Shown here one piece after another: positions 45,650 to 56,627 of a stretch of DNA of 64,000 bases (position 1 is its first letter; every line of letters begins with the position of its first letter). The translations under genes and the position numbers were made by a program. The notes below the pieces were generated by a model that was not told where the DNA came from, made no database searches, and saw only the letters and a program-made list of their open reading frames with translations. Where the stretch lies: contig NC_135384.1 of NCBI RefSeq assembly GCF_049243985.1, positions 13,636,501 through 13,700,500 of the forward strand. The letters are read 5' to 3'. This DNA is from Paroedura picta (Eukaryota > Chordata > Lepidosauria > Squamata > Gekkonidae).

Positions 45650-46060
45650 CAGAAGGACTAATCTTAACACAGCCTGCGGCGTCCGTGGGCGCCGCGGACC
45701 AAATAAAGTCGTAAGGGCTTTGTGGGAGGAGTTAGGGTGGGATCTGTGTGGGATGAGGAAGGGTGCCAATTGGCCCCTTCCTCCGGACATTGGCTGGGAC
45801 CTGGGGACAGCTGCGAAGCACCTGCCAATTGGCCTGGCCGATTCCCGCCCTACCGACAAGGGAGCAACTGTGAGCTGCGCAGAGCGTGGCTCACAGTTGC
45901 TCTCTTGTCGGCGGCCTGACATGTTGGGAGGAGCAAACACCTCCGACGTGTCAGGCCACCGGTAAGGGAGCCCCCGGCAGCCGCGCGGAGCCTGGCTGCC
46001 GGGGGCTCCCTGCCCGGTGGCCTGATGCGGTGAGAGGCGCAAAGCATGCATCTTACACCA
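45650..46060. repeat. GC-rich block of three consecutive hairpins
   Basis: A CpG-rich island in AT-rich DNA. Three stem-loops follow each other: stem of 23 with one mismatch at 45853-45875/45889-45911 (13-base loop); stem of about 18 at 45913-45931/45940-45957; and stem of about 27, nearly perfect, at 45956-45982/45994-46020 (11-base loop). 'ccaattggcc' also occurs twice at 45766-45775 and 45826-45835. I do not recognise the family. Long open frames on both strands reflect composition and symmetry, not genes. Confidence 0.7.
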
Positions 46061-46403
46061 TTTAAAATGGAGCAAAAGTTTATTACATCAGTGGAAAATA
46101 ATGGAGTGGCAGCAGGATAATTCAGCAAACAGATAATGCAGACTATTCATATTGGTATAGTTCACAGCCCCTTTCCTCTTTTAAGTGTAATTTTGAAGCA
46201 TTCTTTGCCAACATAATAACTCCATCTTTCCACAACATGCTCTCCCCAATCCTGGAGTAGGATTTTACGGTCAACATCAGTATAGGTTATATTCTGGATA
46301 TTAATGTAAACTAGGTTTTAAGTGGTATTATATACTGTATAATTTTTTTTCAAAAAATGTGTGATGTGCCCTGAGTCACTCAAGACAGGGTAGAATACAA
46401 ATT

Positions 46404-46507
<104 letters not shown>

Positions 46508-46999
46508 GGGACCTACGTCTTGTCAGTAACTGTTTCGTTAGCATTTGTTCACCAAGGCACTCTGGAAGCCAGAGGCAAATTAGAGCCACTTAGGAGCAGA
46601 AGAGATCTGTGTGCTCAAATGTGGGGGTGTAAGGGACATGTTTGCTTCCAGTGTAGGCATACCTGTTTCTCCCTGGCATTATCCAAATTACTGTAATTTG
46701 GCCAACACTGCAATAGAACTCAACAAGTGCATATGCAGTTAAAAAGCAGTTTTCATTGTTATTGCTACAATACTCATGTGAAATGGAATGCTGGAATAAG
46801 GGGTACTGTCCCTTGAACTGCTGACATTTGGCTTTGCTAAAAGGAAGACTTGGGATCAGAGTGTTGGCGTTACCATAGACATTCTGAAACACTACCTCCT
46901 TGAGGCATCTACTTGATTTCAGACGTACAGGGCCAGACTCTGCTACTACCAAAGGCAGCTTGATTGAGACAACTGGATACTGTAGACAGAAGAGAGGAG
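46508..46999 (+). promoter_or_regulatory. Upstream region of the V2R gene
   Basis: No repeat recognised. It should contain the 5' UTR and perhaps the promoter of the V2R gene starting at 47000. I could not identify a convincing TATA box or transcription start. Confidence 0.3.
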
Positions 47000-47244
47000 A
47001 TGTTGGATCCAGAAATAAGTCTTCCTGTCCAGAGGTTAGACATAGCTGTATGGCTGGTACTTCTGCTTTGCATTCCAGGAAAAGTTGAGAAGATGGAGCC
47101 CAAGAGAAAGGAGATCCCTATTCCACATGAATGGTACCGGCCAGGGAACCTCCTCATTGGTGGGATCATTTCTCAGTTCATTTACCATGTACATGAACTT
47201 ACGTTTGAGGAAAATGTATCTCAAGACAGCATTGGAGTCACAGA
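47000..47244 (+). CDS. V2R-1 exon 1 (leader and [10 protein letters not shown])
   Basis: 245 bases. Encodes the signal peptide and [17 protein letters not shown]. Donor GTAATG at 47245, phase 2 (GA|T). Confidence 0.88.
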
Positions 47245-50152
47245 GTAATGAAATTAATTTTTTCCTCATATTTATTGTGTCCCAGCCTCTTCTAAAGGAC
47301 ATTGTGTAGTGGCTTTCCTCCCACTCTGTCAGTGTTAGAGGTGGATGTTCTCTGTTAATAGTTCATCACAGTTGCAGGTTTGCATGGGATAGAGCTTGTT
47401 GTCAGGGAGTACAGTGTGTGATCAGACTCCCCGGGGTTTGGGACCTCCATAAGAGGTGGCACGTACACGAGAGTGGGTTAACCGGCTGGGAGGCAAGGGG
47501 CTCTTTTAGCCAGGTGGCCTGGGAACAGCCAAATGAGGTGAACCCACCTTGGCCCCCCTGCACTGGTTGCTTCCCTTAGGGTGGACTTCAGTAGGCAATG
47601 GGATCTGCTCTCCTGGCTGCAAATGGTTTCAGGTCCCCAGGGCACCTCTGAACTCTGGGGGTTGTAGTGCAGTCTGCTGACTGCTAGGTCAGGCTCCCTG
47701 TCCCATGCTGCGCCAACACTCCTGTGGGGAGGTAATAAAAGCTGTGGCCTTGTTTATCCCAACATTGGTGTGTCACATCTTATTACAGCCCAAAATGACC
47801 TTCTGTGAGTCAATACAAAACAAGTAGCGTCATAAAATAAACAAACATGTACAGTCCGACAAACATACACACCTGTATATACATACAGAGATAGAGATCT
47901 CAATGTAATAGGGTACAATCCTAAAAACACTTTCATGGGAAAGCCCACTGAATAACGTAAAGCTGACTTCTGAGTAGATCTCCATAGATACATAATCCAC
48001 ATAATTTTGAAGTACTCTTTAGCCTACAAACGCTATTCTACCATTATTGGGGTGAACACAGAGAAACTGTGTGTTTTATCTCAAAAAGCTCAGAAACATG
48101 AATGTGTATACTCACTATATAATTAACTTTAAAGCAGAGTGCCTTAAAATGTAATTTAATGTTAGCATTTGTTTCTCTTCCAAGTATGGCAACAAAGTTT
48201 TACCAGCACCCACTTGCCTTGGCATTTGCGGTAGATGAGATCAACATGAATCCTAAAATCTTGCCAAACGTCACGCTTGGGTTCCACATCTACGACACTT
48301 ACAATGATGATAAGATGACCTACCGCACCACTCTGGATCTACTCTATAAACTCTACAGATATTTTCCTAATTATGAATGTGACATCCCCAAAAACCTAAT
48401 GGCTGTTATAGGAGGACTTGGTTCTGATGTCTCCTTCCATATGTCTGATATTCTACAGCTCTATAACATTCCACAGGTAGGCTGTGTACATAAAATGTGG
48501 GAAATTCTGGCATGTGAATTCCCTTCTTACTACTTGGGGTTCAGAGAAAAAATATTGAGTGCATAGAAATAAAGTCATATGGAAACTTATTACAGGTGGA
48601 GGATAGAAGAGAGCCAGTTTGGTGTAGTGGTTAGGAGTGCAGACTTCTAATCTGGCATGCTAGATTCTGGCACGCCAGATTCTGCAGTCCCCCACATGCA
48701 ACCAGCTGGGTGACCTTGGGCTCGCCATGGCACTGATAAAACTGTTCTGACCGAGCAGTGATATCAGTGCTCTCTCAGCCTCACCTACCCCACAGGGTGA
48801 CTGTTGTGGGGAGAGGAATGGGAAGGTGACTGTAAGCCACTTTGAGCCTCCTTCGGGTAGGGAAAAGTGACATATAAGAACCAACTCTTCTTCTTCTTCT
48901 TCTAGAATAGTGGTGGACAAGTTGCTTCTAGTGTAGGGATGTCAGTGCCCTGGTCCCAACTGGAATTATAGTACATCTCCATACTAAAGAGAGCAGATCT
49001 CCTGGAGAAAATGAATGCTTTGGAGGATGTATGTCATAACTCTATACTCTACTGAAGTCCCAGCCCATATCAAATCCTGGCCAGCTCCAACCCCAAAGTC
49101 TCCAGGTATTTCCCAACTCAGAGGTGGCCGACATAATTTAGCATATTTTTGTTCCCAGTACCATTATTCACAAATTGTAGCAGATTAAGAATACTCAGTG
49201 AAAAAGAAAGAGATACGAACTTACAGTTCATTTAAAACCTCTCTCTTTGTTTCCTTTTAGCTCACATATGGGTCATTTTCCTTGAGGGACACGTGTAATG
49301 CTCAGTTCTCTTCCTTTTACCACATGGTTCCCAATGAAGCTCATCAGTACCCAGGGATTGTCAGGTTGCTTCAGCAATTTGGATGGACGTGGGTTGGACT
49401 CTTTGCTGTGAATGATGACAGTGGAGAACATTTCATCCAGGAAATGGAGCCATTGCTTTTCCAACATGGAATTTGTGTGGCGTTCTCAGAAATGATTGTA
49501 AACCAAGGCCGTTGGAATACCTTGGGAAATGTTGTTGATTTATTTTCAGGGGTTTATCTAGGTTTAATGCATAGCACCTCCAATACATTTATCCTCTATG
49601 GAGAATATACAACCATCATTTCACTGAACACATTTCTGTTCCTTGGTAACCATGAATTAATGGGAAATAGTTCATTTAGAAGAGTGTGGATTATGACAGC
49701 CCAAATTGATTTTCCATTAACAGGCCTTCAAAGGAACTGGGGCCTGGAATTTTTCCATGGTTCAATTTTCTTCTCAATTCACTCTCAGGAGATCCCAGGA
49801 TTCCAGAAATTTCTTCAAAACATGGACCCTTACTGGGCACAAGGAAATGGATTTCTGAAGGATTTCTGGGAACAAGCATTTGACTGTTCACTTGCAAATT
49901 CCCAAGAAACATCTCAGATTGATGGAATTTGTACTGGGGAAGAGAAGCTGGAGACTCTTCCTGGGCCTCTTTTTGAGATGCGGATGACTGGCCACAGCTA
50001 CAGCATATATAATACAATCTATGTCATAGCACATGCTGTGCATGATGGGTATCTATCACACTCCAGCCACAGATCAATGCCAGGTGGTGGCAAAAAAGGC
50101 CTTTATGATCTCCAGCCTTGGCAGGTATAAACCTTCTAAAAACTGTTATTCC

Positions 50153-50202
<50 letters not shown>

Positions 50203-53200
50203 GATTTATAGCCTGCCACTCCCTTGCGGCTCCCATGAGCATGTCAGTACAGAGTAATTCATTTATTTATTATTTACATTTATAGACTGCCCCTATCAAA
50301 CTGATTCTCTGGGGCAGTTTATATCCATTAGTATAAATGCAATTAACATACAGTTAAAATCAGCATTCATTATTAATACATACCATAATCTATCTGAAAG
50401 ATCTAATTTATTAAGCCAGTCAAAATGGATATGCAGCTGAGTCCTTCTAGTTTAAAGGAGAAAGAAGCAGGGATGGAGTGCGGGGGAGGCCCATCAAAGT
50501 TCAGTTCATGTAACTGTCCAGACTGGTTTCAACTGTAAGCCTGGTGGAAATACCCCATTTTACAGGCCTGCAGAACCATGCTTGTTCCTTCAGGGTCCTG
50601 ATGTCCTCTGGGAGCTCATTCCACCAGGCAGACACCAAGCTGGAGAATGCCCTGACACTGGTCAAGGCCAGTCAGATTTCTTTGGGGCTGGGGATTATCA
50701 GTTGGTGTTCCTATAGCTGAGCAAAGCACCCTCTGGAAGACATATTCAGACAGAATTTGATGGTGATTAACCAAGCTCTGGGATTCAATAACGTCTGTGG
50801 TTTTTTGTTTTTGTTTTTTTGAGTGTATGGTAAGGTAGGAAACACAATTTGGTAATCCTACAAGTCAGTGAAGGAACCCACCCTGAATCTGTTCTACCTC
50901 AGAAGAGTACACATTTATCCATATCAGTATTGCATACAGGAGATGTGACAACACATTCACATTTAAGATTTGTACTGCTGCAGAAATTAATTGGCGTCCA
51001 TGGTGGAAAAATATCTTATAATAGCCCATGTTGAACATTTGGCTAGATTTAGGACTTGTGTTTCATGCTGGGTCCATTTTGAATTTTAGTTGAACCAGTA
51101 TTGTTTCCAATGGGGGATATAGCTAAGCAGTGGTACAAACCCAGCAGAATTCCCCAGAGAAACTCTGCAGTGTAAGTGAAGGGGGGAGGGGTTATATTTT
51201 TCCATCCATCTGTCTGTCTCTATCTTTCTTCATAAACTTCCAATGTTAATTTTTTCTTTTCCTTTTTCTATCAAGCTCCACCAATTTCTTCAATACATTT
51301 CATTTAACAACACTTTAGGAGAAACAGTGTCATTTAATGATAATAAGGAAATGGGAGGTGGCTTTGATGTAATGAATTTGGTCATCTTCCCAAACAAGTC
51401 TTATGATAAAGTGAAAATTGGAAAGGTGGATCTTGATGCCTTAGAAGAAAAGGAATGGACCATTGATAAGGACAGAATTATGTGGCAGAGCCGCTTTAAC
51501 CAGGTGTGTATATTGGGGTGTTCCTAGAGGCTCCTCCATGACTGTGTACCTACTGTGTACTCAAGTTTGCAGGATTCCCCCCCCTCCATATCAAGAATCT
51601 TAGCAAGAATAACTTGAGTACAGCATGAAAATAAAATGTATGTAACACTACCAAGTTGAATATCTCCACTCTTGACTATATAAAAAACAATTTTTGAGGA
51701 TTGGTCAGTGTGGGTTTGTGCTGCCTCTTCTACTACTCCTTACATAAGCTATTTTGGGCCTCTGGGGGGCATTATTTATATTGTTAGGCATATAAATACC
51801 TTGATCAGTTCTAAAGGAGAACCCACTGAGCTGAGTCATTGATCTCATTTTCAGAAATCAGACCCCCCAAAAAGTCATCTGCCAAGGTTAGCAAATTCAA
51901 ATGTCGGAGGGGCAGGAAAAGAAATTTTGGGTAACGGGCATGGCTCAATATAAGAGCTTCAACTAAAAAAAAGAAGGATGTAATGGGAAATGCTTCTTCC
52001 TAAGATCCTGGAGGCCACCTCTAACGGGCATTCTTGATCTTGATGGCATTATTCACGAGATCTCAGGCTTTCATTCTGTAGATGTGCAGAGAGAGTCAAT
52101 GTCTTCTAGGCCTTCCTAGTCTCCTGCTACAGCATCTGGAAAAAATTGGAATGGCTGAGGTTACAAACAGGTATATAGAAGATCTTATTCCACTCCTCAT
52201 AACAACACAATGCATTATTTCCTTTTAAATGAAAAATGTATGCCTACTGTTCTAAATTCCGTTCATGCTTTTGGATAGGTGGTGCCCATTTCCCTGTGCA
52301 ATGACTACTGTCGCCCTGGTTCTCGAAAGCAAAAGAGGGAAGGGGAGAGATTCTGCTGCTATGATTGTGTCCCTTGCCCTGAGGGGAAGATTTCAAGCCA
52401 GAAAGGTAGGCGATGCAAAGCAACTCACTTATTTCAGCATAGAAAGTCAATCTTGAAGTGGTAACTGATGAAAATGCGCAACCACCAATGAACAGAGGCA
52501 TCCAGCCCAAAGATTCAGCAGATTTCTTGATATGGTCCTGGGAAATTCCATGCTTTTCAGAGCTGTCAGTTCAGACTTTCCAATAAGGATGATAAGGAAT
52601 GAGAACTCAAGTGAAATCCATGCATTTGGGAATCAAACAACAAAATTTGAATCCTAGGAATTGGAATTCCAAGGAAGTGTGGAATTCCAGAACATGTGGT
52701 ATCTACCTATCTGGCAAATGTTCTTTCTCTCTGCAATGTTTTCTTGACCAGGGGGCACTAAGCCAGGGGGCACTATGTGGTGGCCTTATACCCCCCCATG
52801 TGGGGTCATCTTCAGACAATAAAGACCAGCTTCCCAAGCAAAAATATTTGCTTTGGAGGGTGGACTCTGAGGTACCGTACCATTTAAAGGCCAGCCTCCA
52901 ACCCTCCAAGAATATTGGAGGTTATCCAATATCCAGGTGGGTCCTGGAGAGCTCCTGGGATTACAGCTCTTCTTCAGACTTTGAAGATCAGCTCCCCACA
53001 CAGAAATGGCTGCTTTGGAGGATGGGCAGGGTTGTGCAGAAGAAAATGTTAAGGCCTCCCATGAAGTTTATTGTGTATTATTATTATCATTGTTGTTGTT
53101 GTTGTTGTTGTATTTATATCCCACCTCCCCCCAGAACATAATACAATTAATACAAAAGTTAAGACAAGAATGGCGGCAAAATTCAATATAACTAACCCTA

Positions 53201-54676
53201 TTCCACACCCACTAAGAAGGGAAAGGGAGGGGGCAGATGACAGACGCAACCATCACATTTGTGAGGGGGGCTAGATCTTCTTGCTGCCCGGCCTCAACCG
53301 AAAGCTTGGTGGAAGAGCTCCATCTTGCACGTCCTGCGGAATGATGACAATTCCCGCAGGGCACACAGCTCTTTCGGGAGCTCATTCCACCAGGTTGGGG
53401 CCAGGACCGAAAAGGCAACCACCAATGAACGGTGGCATCCAGCCCAAAGATTCAGCAGATTTCTTGATATGGTCCTGGGATATTCCATGCTTTTCAGAGC
53501 TGTCAGTTCAGACTTTCCATTAAGGATTATAAGGAATGAGAACTCCATGCATTTGGGGATCAAACAACAAAAATTGAATCCTAGGTATTGGAATTCCAAG
53601 GAAGTGTGGAATTCCAGAGCATGTGGTATCTACCTATCTGGCAACCGTTCTTCCTCTCTGCAATGTTTTCTTGACCTAGAATAAGCCAGGGTGGTGGCAT
53701 TATACCCCTCATGTGGGGTCATCTTCAGACAATACCACAGAAAGCTGTTATTTTTTTCTTGTTTTCTTGTTTAGATATGGATGACTGTATCAAGTGCCCA
53801 GAAGATCAATACCCAAACAAGGACAAAAATCAATGCATTCTCAAGACAATCAGCTTTCTGTCTTATGAAGACATTTTAGGGATCGGTTTAGCTTCAATTG
53901 CTTTTGCTTTTTCCCTAATCACGGTGGTGGTACTGGGAATTTTTATTAAGCGAAGAGATACTCCTATAGTCAAAGCAAACAACCGGACTATCACCTATAC
54001 TCTTCTGACCTCTCTCTTGTTCTGCTTCATTTCTTCTTTTCTGTTCCTTGGAGAACCTACCAAGGTGTCCTGTTTCCTCCGACAATCTGCTTTTGGCATC
54101 ACTTTCTCAGTGGCTGTTTCTTGTGTGTTGGCCAAAACCATTACTGTGGTTGTAGCCTTCTTGGCCACCAAACCAGGGTCCAGCATGAGGAAGTGGGTAG
54201 GGAGAAGACTGGGCAATAACATCATTCTTCTAGGCTCCTTTATTCAAGCAAGCATTTGTGTGTTCTGGCTTGGGACCTCTCCCCCATACCCAGATTTAGA
54301 CATGAAGTCCCTAAAAACACAGGTTGTATTAGAATGTAATGAAGGCTTCACCATCATGTTTTATAGTGTTTTGGGCTACTTGGGACTTCTGTCCCTTGTT
54401 ACCTTGATGGTGGCTTTCCTAGCCAGGAAGTTGCCAGACACATTTAATGAATCCAAGTTTATCACCTTCAGTATGCTGTTGTTTTGTAGTGTTTGGTTAA
54501 GTTTTCTCCCAACCTATCTGAGCACCAAAGGGAAAGCTATGGTAGCTGTGGAGGTCTTCTCTATCTTGGCTTCCAGTGCTGGGTTACTGGGTTGCATCTT
54601 TTCTCCAAAATGCTATATTCTCCTGTTGAGGCCTGAGCTGAATCAAAGAGAACAGTTAACAAGAAGAATAAATTAA
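47000..54676 (+). CDS. Vomeronasal type-2 receptor, complete six-exon gene (V2R-1)
   Basis: A class C G-protein-coupled pheromone receptor of vomeronasal neurons. Exons: 47000-47244, 48185-48476, 49261-50124, 51276-51503, 52279-52405, 53775-54676. All introns begin GT and end AG, and the phases (2, 0, 0, 0, 1) fit without a break, giving 2658 coding bases and 885 residues, the usual V2R length. Order: leader with [11 protein letters not shown] (about 17-28), ligand-binding Venus-flytrap domain to about 540, cysteine-rich NCD3G linker (about 544-606, with [15 protein letters not shown]), then seven helices. V2R marks in the last exon are VSCVLAKTI in TM3 and [13 protein letters not shown] at the end of TM7. 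No frameshift or stop was seen. The start Met is the only ATG before the leader in frame; it is less certain than the splice sites. Confidence 0.93.
47332..47788 (+). mobile_element. Solo-LTR-like fossil in V2R-1 intron 1
   Basis: An element of about 457 bases running from 'tgttagaggtggat' to 'catcttattaca', with TG...CA ends and 'ggtaataaaagctgtggcc' about 50 bases from its end as poly(A) signal/R region. The same element, more diverged, is at 59049-59640. No internal viral genes are seen, so it is a lone LTR, old and decayed. I found no clear flanking target duplication. Confidence 0.6.
48185..48476 (+). CDS. V2R-1 exon 2
   Basis: 292 bases, from acceptor 'tctcttccaag' to donor GTAGGC. Encodes [28 protein letters not shown] and [17 protein letters not shown], the first lobe of the ligand-binding domain. 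It ends in phase 0 after NIPQ. Confidence 0.92.
48611..48902 (+). mobile_element. tRNA-derived SINE, full length, in V2R-1 intron 2
   Basis: 'gagccagtttggtgtagtggttaggagtg' head, 'ccacatgcaaccagctgggtgaccttgggctcgcc' body, 'ctttgagcctccttcgggtag' and '(ttc)n' tail. Box B is decayed. Best-preserved copy of the family in the window. Confidence 0.85.
48912..49125 (-). repeat. Old dispersed repeat, unclassified
   Basis: Phrases such as 'gatctcctggagaaaatg.atgctttggagg' and 'aaagtctccaggtatttcccaactc' belong to a repeat I recall as common in squamates. A related piece lies at 52855-53045. Confidence 0.4.
49261..50124 (+). CDS. V2R-1 exon 3
   Basis: 864 bases, from acceptor 'tttgtttccttttag' to donor GTATAA. 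Encodes LTYGSF, the [16 protein letters not shown] block, RVWIMTAQ and [18 protein letters not shown]. Phase 0 at both ends. Confidence 0.92.
50153..50203 (+). repeat. (ATT)n microsatellite in V2R-1 intron 3
   Basis: About 51 bases of ATT, 29 bases past the exon 3 donor, at the reversed tail of the LINE that follows. Confidence 0.9.
50204..50760 (-). mobile_element. L2/CR1-type LINE 3' end in V2R-1 intron 3
   Basis: The reverse complement of the tail/RT end: tail 'tatagcctgccactcccttg', then 'ctgggagctcattccaccaggcagacaccaagctggagaatgcc', the antisense of the 'W.ELP' block seen at 655 and 23765. A second tail-like segment begins at 50263, so two insertions may be nested. Confidence 0.6.
51276..51503 (+). 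CDS. V2R-1 exon 4
   Basis: 228 bases (76 codons), from acceptor 'ctttttctatcaag' to donor GTGTGT. Encodes the end of the ligand-binding domain, with '[23 protein letters not shown]'-type sequence (51331-51400). Phase 0 at both ends. Confidence 0.92.
52279..52405 (+). CDS. V2R-1 exon 5 (cysteine-rich linker)
   Basis: 127 bases, from acceptor 'atgcttttggatag' to donor GTAGGC. Encodes [17 protein letters not shown] and [18 protein letters not shown]. It ends in phase 1 (G|AT). Confidence 0.92.
52478..52821 (+). repeat. Direct repeat in V2R-1 intron 5, copy 1
   Basis: 344 bases nearly identical to 53415-53734, from 'gcaaccaccaatgaac' to 'catcttcagacaata'. It has a few small insertions relative to copy 2. 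Confidence 0.85.
53075..53412 (-). mobile_element. L2/CR1-type LINE 3' end in V2R-1 intron 5
   Basis: Reverse orientation: '(gtt)n tatttatatcccacctcccc' tail, then 'ggaagagctccatcttgcacgtcctgcgg' and 'gggagctcattccaccaggttggggcc'. It ends exactly where copy 2 of the direct repeat begins. Confidence 0.65.
53415..53734 (+). repeat. Direct repeat in V2R-1 intron 5, copy 2
   Basis: 320 bases; the end lies 40 bases before the exon 6 acceptor. Partner of 52478-52821. Confidence 0.85.
53775..54676 (+). CDS. V2R-1 exon 6 (seven-helix domain)
   Basis: 902 bases from acceptor 'cttgttttcttgtttag' to the TAA stop. Encodes [14 protein letters not shown], all seven helices and a short tail ending TRRIN. 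An AATAAA overlaps the last codons (54667-54672). Confidence 0.95.
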
Positions 54677-54924
54677 TGAATCTAAGTATTCTTTCTGCCT
54701 CCCAATATTTAAGAATGTATTGAGGTCTCAGATCACCATTCTTTCCTGTTCCCTCATTTGTACTCTATGTCTAGGGAACATTCCTGCGTTGCGAGATATT
54801 TCCTTTTATTCAAGAATAGTGTCACAGATTGTAGGATTCCGTGGCTTACATTTGCCAGGAAATCACCATATATAAGGAATCCATATATAAGGAATCCTCT
54901 TCAACATGTTTCATAATATTTCAG

Positions 54925-55085
54925 TGTCCTTAGTTCGGATCTACCTGACCATCAAAGGGAAATACCTGGAGATCTTCTAAATTTCATCTGCCAGCTCTGG
55001 ATTACTGACTTGCATTTTTACCCAAATTCAGCACTATTGAGCTGAGGTCTGAGTTGAGCAAAGTAGAAGGGAATATTCAAGAGAT
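54925..55085 (+). pseudogene. V2R last-exon fragment
   Basis: About 160 bases align with the end of V2R-1 exon 6 (54510-54650): 'accatcaaagggaaatacctggagatcttct' parallels the [13 protein letters not shown] region, 'gccagctctggattactgacttgcattttt' parallels [10 protein letters not shown], and 'gctgaggtctgagttgagc' parallels LRPELN. It contains stops and small deletions. The earlier TM regions are not recognisable. It lies only 250 bases past V2R-1 and is probably the remnant of another V2R copy lost by deletion. Confidence 0.75.
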
Positions 55086-55479
55086 CCCACAATGAGGAAA
55101 ATGGACATGGCAGCACCCATTTGTGTCCTGCCTGCCCAGATCAGTGTACCTGGCATGCAATAGCACATTGATTCTGCTTATGACATCTAGTGCACGGCTG
55201 ATCAAGAGCACAGTCATCTCTTCTTTCTCTCCATATAGTGAAAAAAGATATATTGCCATAGTAACTTTCCATGTAGCTCTTTGCTCCTCTAATTAGGTGA
55301 GGAGACATAATAGTGGGAGGATGCCCTCTTCTTTTTGGCCTCCCAGAGCACACCTACTAGTGACTCAGGACTGTCTTCTCCCAGATGTACCTGCCCAGGA
55401 ATTAAGATCACAAAGATAGGCCTTCCTGACTCTCTTACTAATCAAAGAAGCATGTTTGGTAGAGACAAGAGACAGAGCC

Positions 55480-55612
55480 TTTTCACAGCCTGAGTAGTTT
55501 AGAAGATGGTGAGCTCCCCCTCATTGGTGGCCTTTAAGCAGCAGCTGGACTGATACTTATCATAAAGGCTTTAGAATGATCCTGCATTGAGCAGGGGGTT
55601 GGACTAGAAGAC
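55480..55612 (+). mobile_element. CR1 LINE 3' fragment
   Basis: 'gatggtgagctccccctcattggtggcctttaagc...gatcctgcattgagcagggggttggactagaag'. Confidence 0.7.
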
Positions 55613-55868
55613 AGGTTGGTTTTCACTACCCGAAAGAGTCTCAAAGCAGGTTACATTTGCATTATCTTCCTCTCCCCACAACAGACACCCTGTGAGGTAG
55701 ATGGGGCTGAGAGAGCTCAGGCAGGACTGATCTGTGAGAACAGCTCTAACACACGACTGTGACTAGCACAAGGTCACTCAGATGGCTGCATGTGGAGGGA
55801 TGGGGAATCAAACCGGGCTCACAAGATTACAAATTGGCGCTCCTAACTGCTACAACAAGCTGGCCTGT
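55613..55868 (-). mobile_element. tRNA-derived SINE, diverged, full length
   Basis: Reverse complement of the SINE at 48611, with 'cacaaggtcactcagatggctgcatgtgg' body, box B as 'ggaatcaaacc', and 'gctcctaactgctacaacaagctggc' head. More diverged than the plus-strand copies, so probably an older subfamily. Confidence 0.7.
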
Positions 55869-55984
55869 AGGATCCAACTTTATGATTCGATGATTAAAAG
55901 GCTTAACATTTTGGAAGGGGGACTAACTTTTTTCAGACTGCTCATTAGAACTCCTCTAGATTTAATTCTAAAATACTGAAGAAA

Positions 55985-56362
55985 AAAGACACGAGGAAAA
56001 TAGATGCTTCGAATTATGGTGTTGGAGACAAATGATGCAGATACCATGGACAGCCAAAGTTACCAACAAGATAGTTTTAGAAAGGAGCAAACCAACTATG
56101 TCATTAGAAGGCAAGATATTACTGCTAAAGCTCACTTACTTTGGACACATTGTGTGATCAAACTCATTAGAAAAATCATTAATGCTCAACATGGTCAGTG
56201 GCAAAAGGAAACGTGGCCGCCAAAGGATCCGCTGGCTTGACGCGATCTAAGCTGACACAGGGATGACTATGAACCAACTAAAAGAAGCAGTTATTGACAG
56301 AAACATATGGTGAAACCTTTCCAATAGAATTGCCAAGGGTCAGAAACGAATGAACAGATAAC
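55985..56362 (+). mobile_element. RTE-type LINE C-terminal fragment
   Basis: Decayed frames give 'SGKRKRGRQRIRWLDAIKAD'-type sequence (around 56190-56255) and '...MNQLKEAVIDRNIW' (56268-56312), the end of the RTE/Bov-B reverse transcriptase. It has stops and frameshifts. Confidence 0.6.
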
Positions 56363-56526
56363 ATCATCATCATCAGATTTAATCCTAGTCTGTTTGCGAG
56401 ATTTGATCTGCTTGGAAGTTACAATTGTCCGTCATTTCAGTAATTATGATTTTTTTTGCCTTGAGGAGCTGCTGGAAAATGGCATAGGAATGTCTGGAAT
56501 AAACTGAATATTTTATCTTACCCCGA

Positions 56527-56612
56527 TCCATTTTTATTATTATTTATTAGATTTGTTAACTGACCTTTCTCTTCAGATTTAGGAGAGGGTGCATTATAAT
56601 AAAAATTTACAG
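56527..56612 (-). mobile_element. Reverse LINE-tail fragment
   Basis: 'tattattatttattagatttgttaactgacc' resembles the reversed '...taaat(aa)n' retroposon tail seen elsewhere in the window. Confidence 0.4.
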
Positions 56613-56627
56613 AATAATAAAACATGT

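Noticed and set aside
45599-46128. Open frames of up to 158 codons around the hairpin block
   Set aside because: Composition and symmetry keep both strands open; no start context, homology or splice logic.
48611-48690. tRNA-like promoter box as a real tRNA gene
   Set aside because: It is the head of a dispersed SINE with decayed box B and no cloverleaf.
52599-53141. 180-codon open frame inside the V2R gene
   Set aside because: It lies in intron 5 across a duplicated repeat and has no family resemblance.
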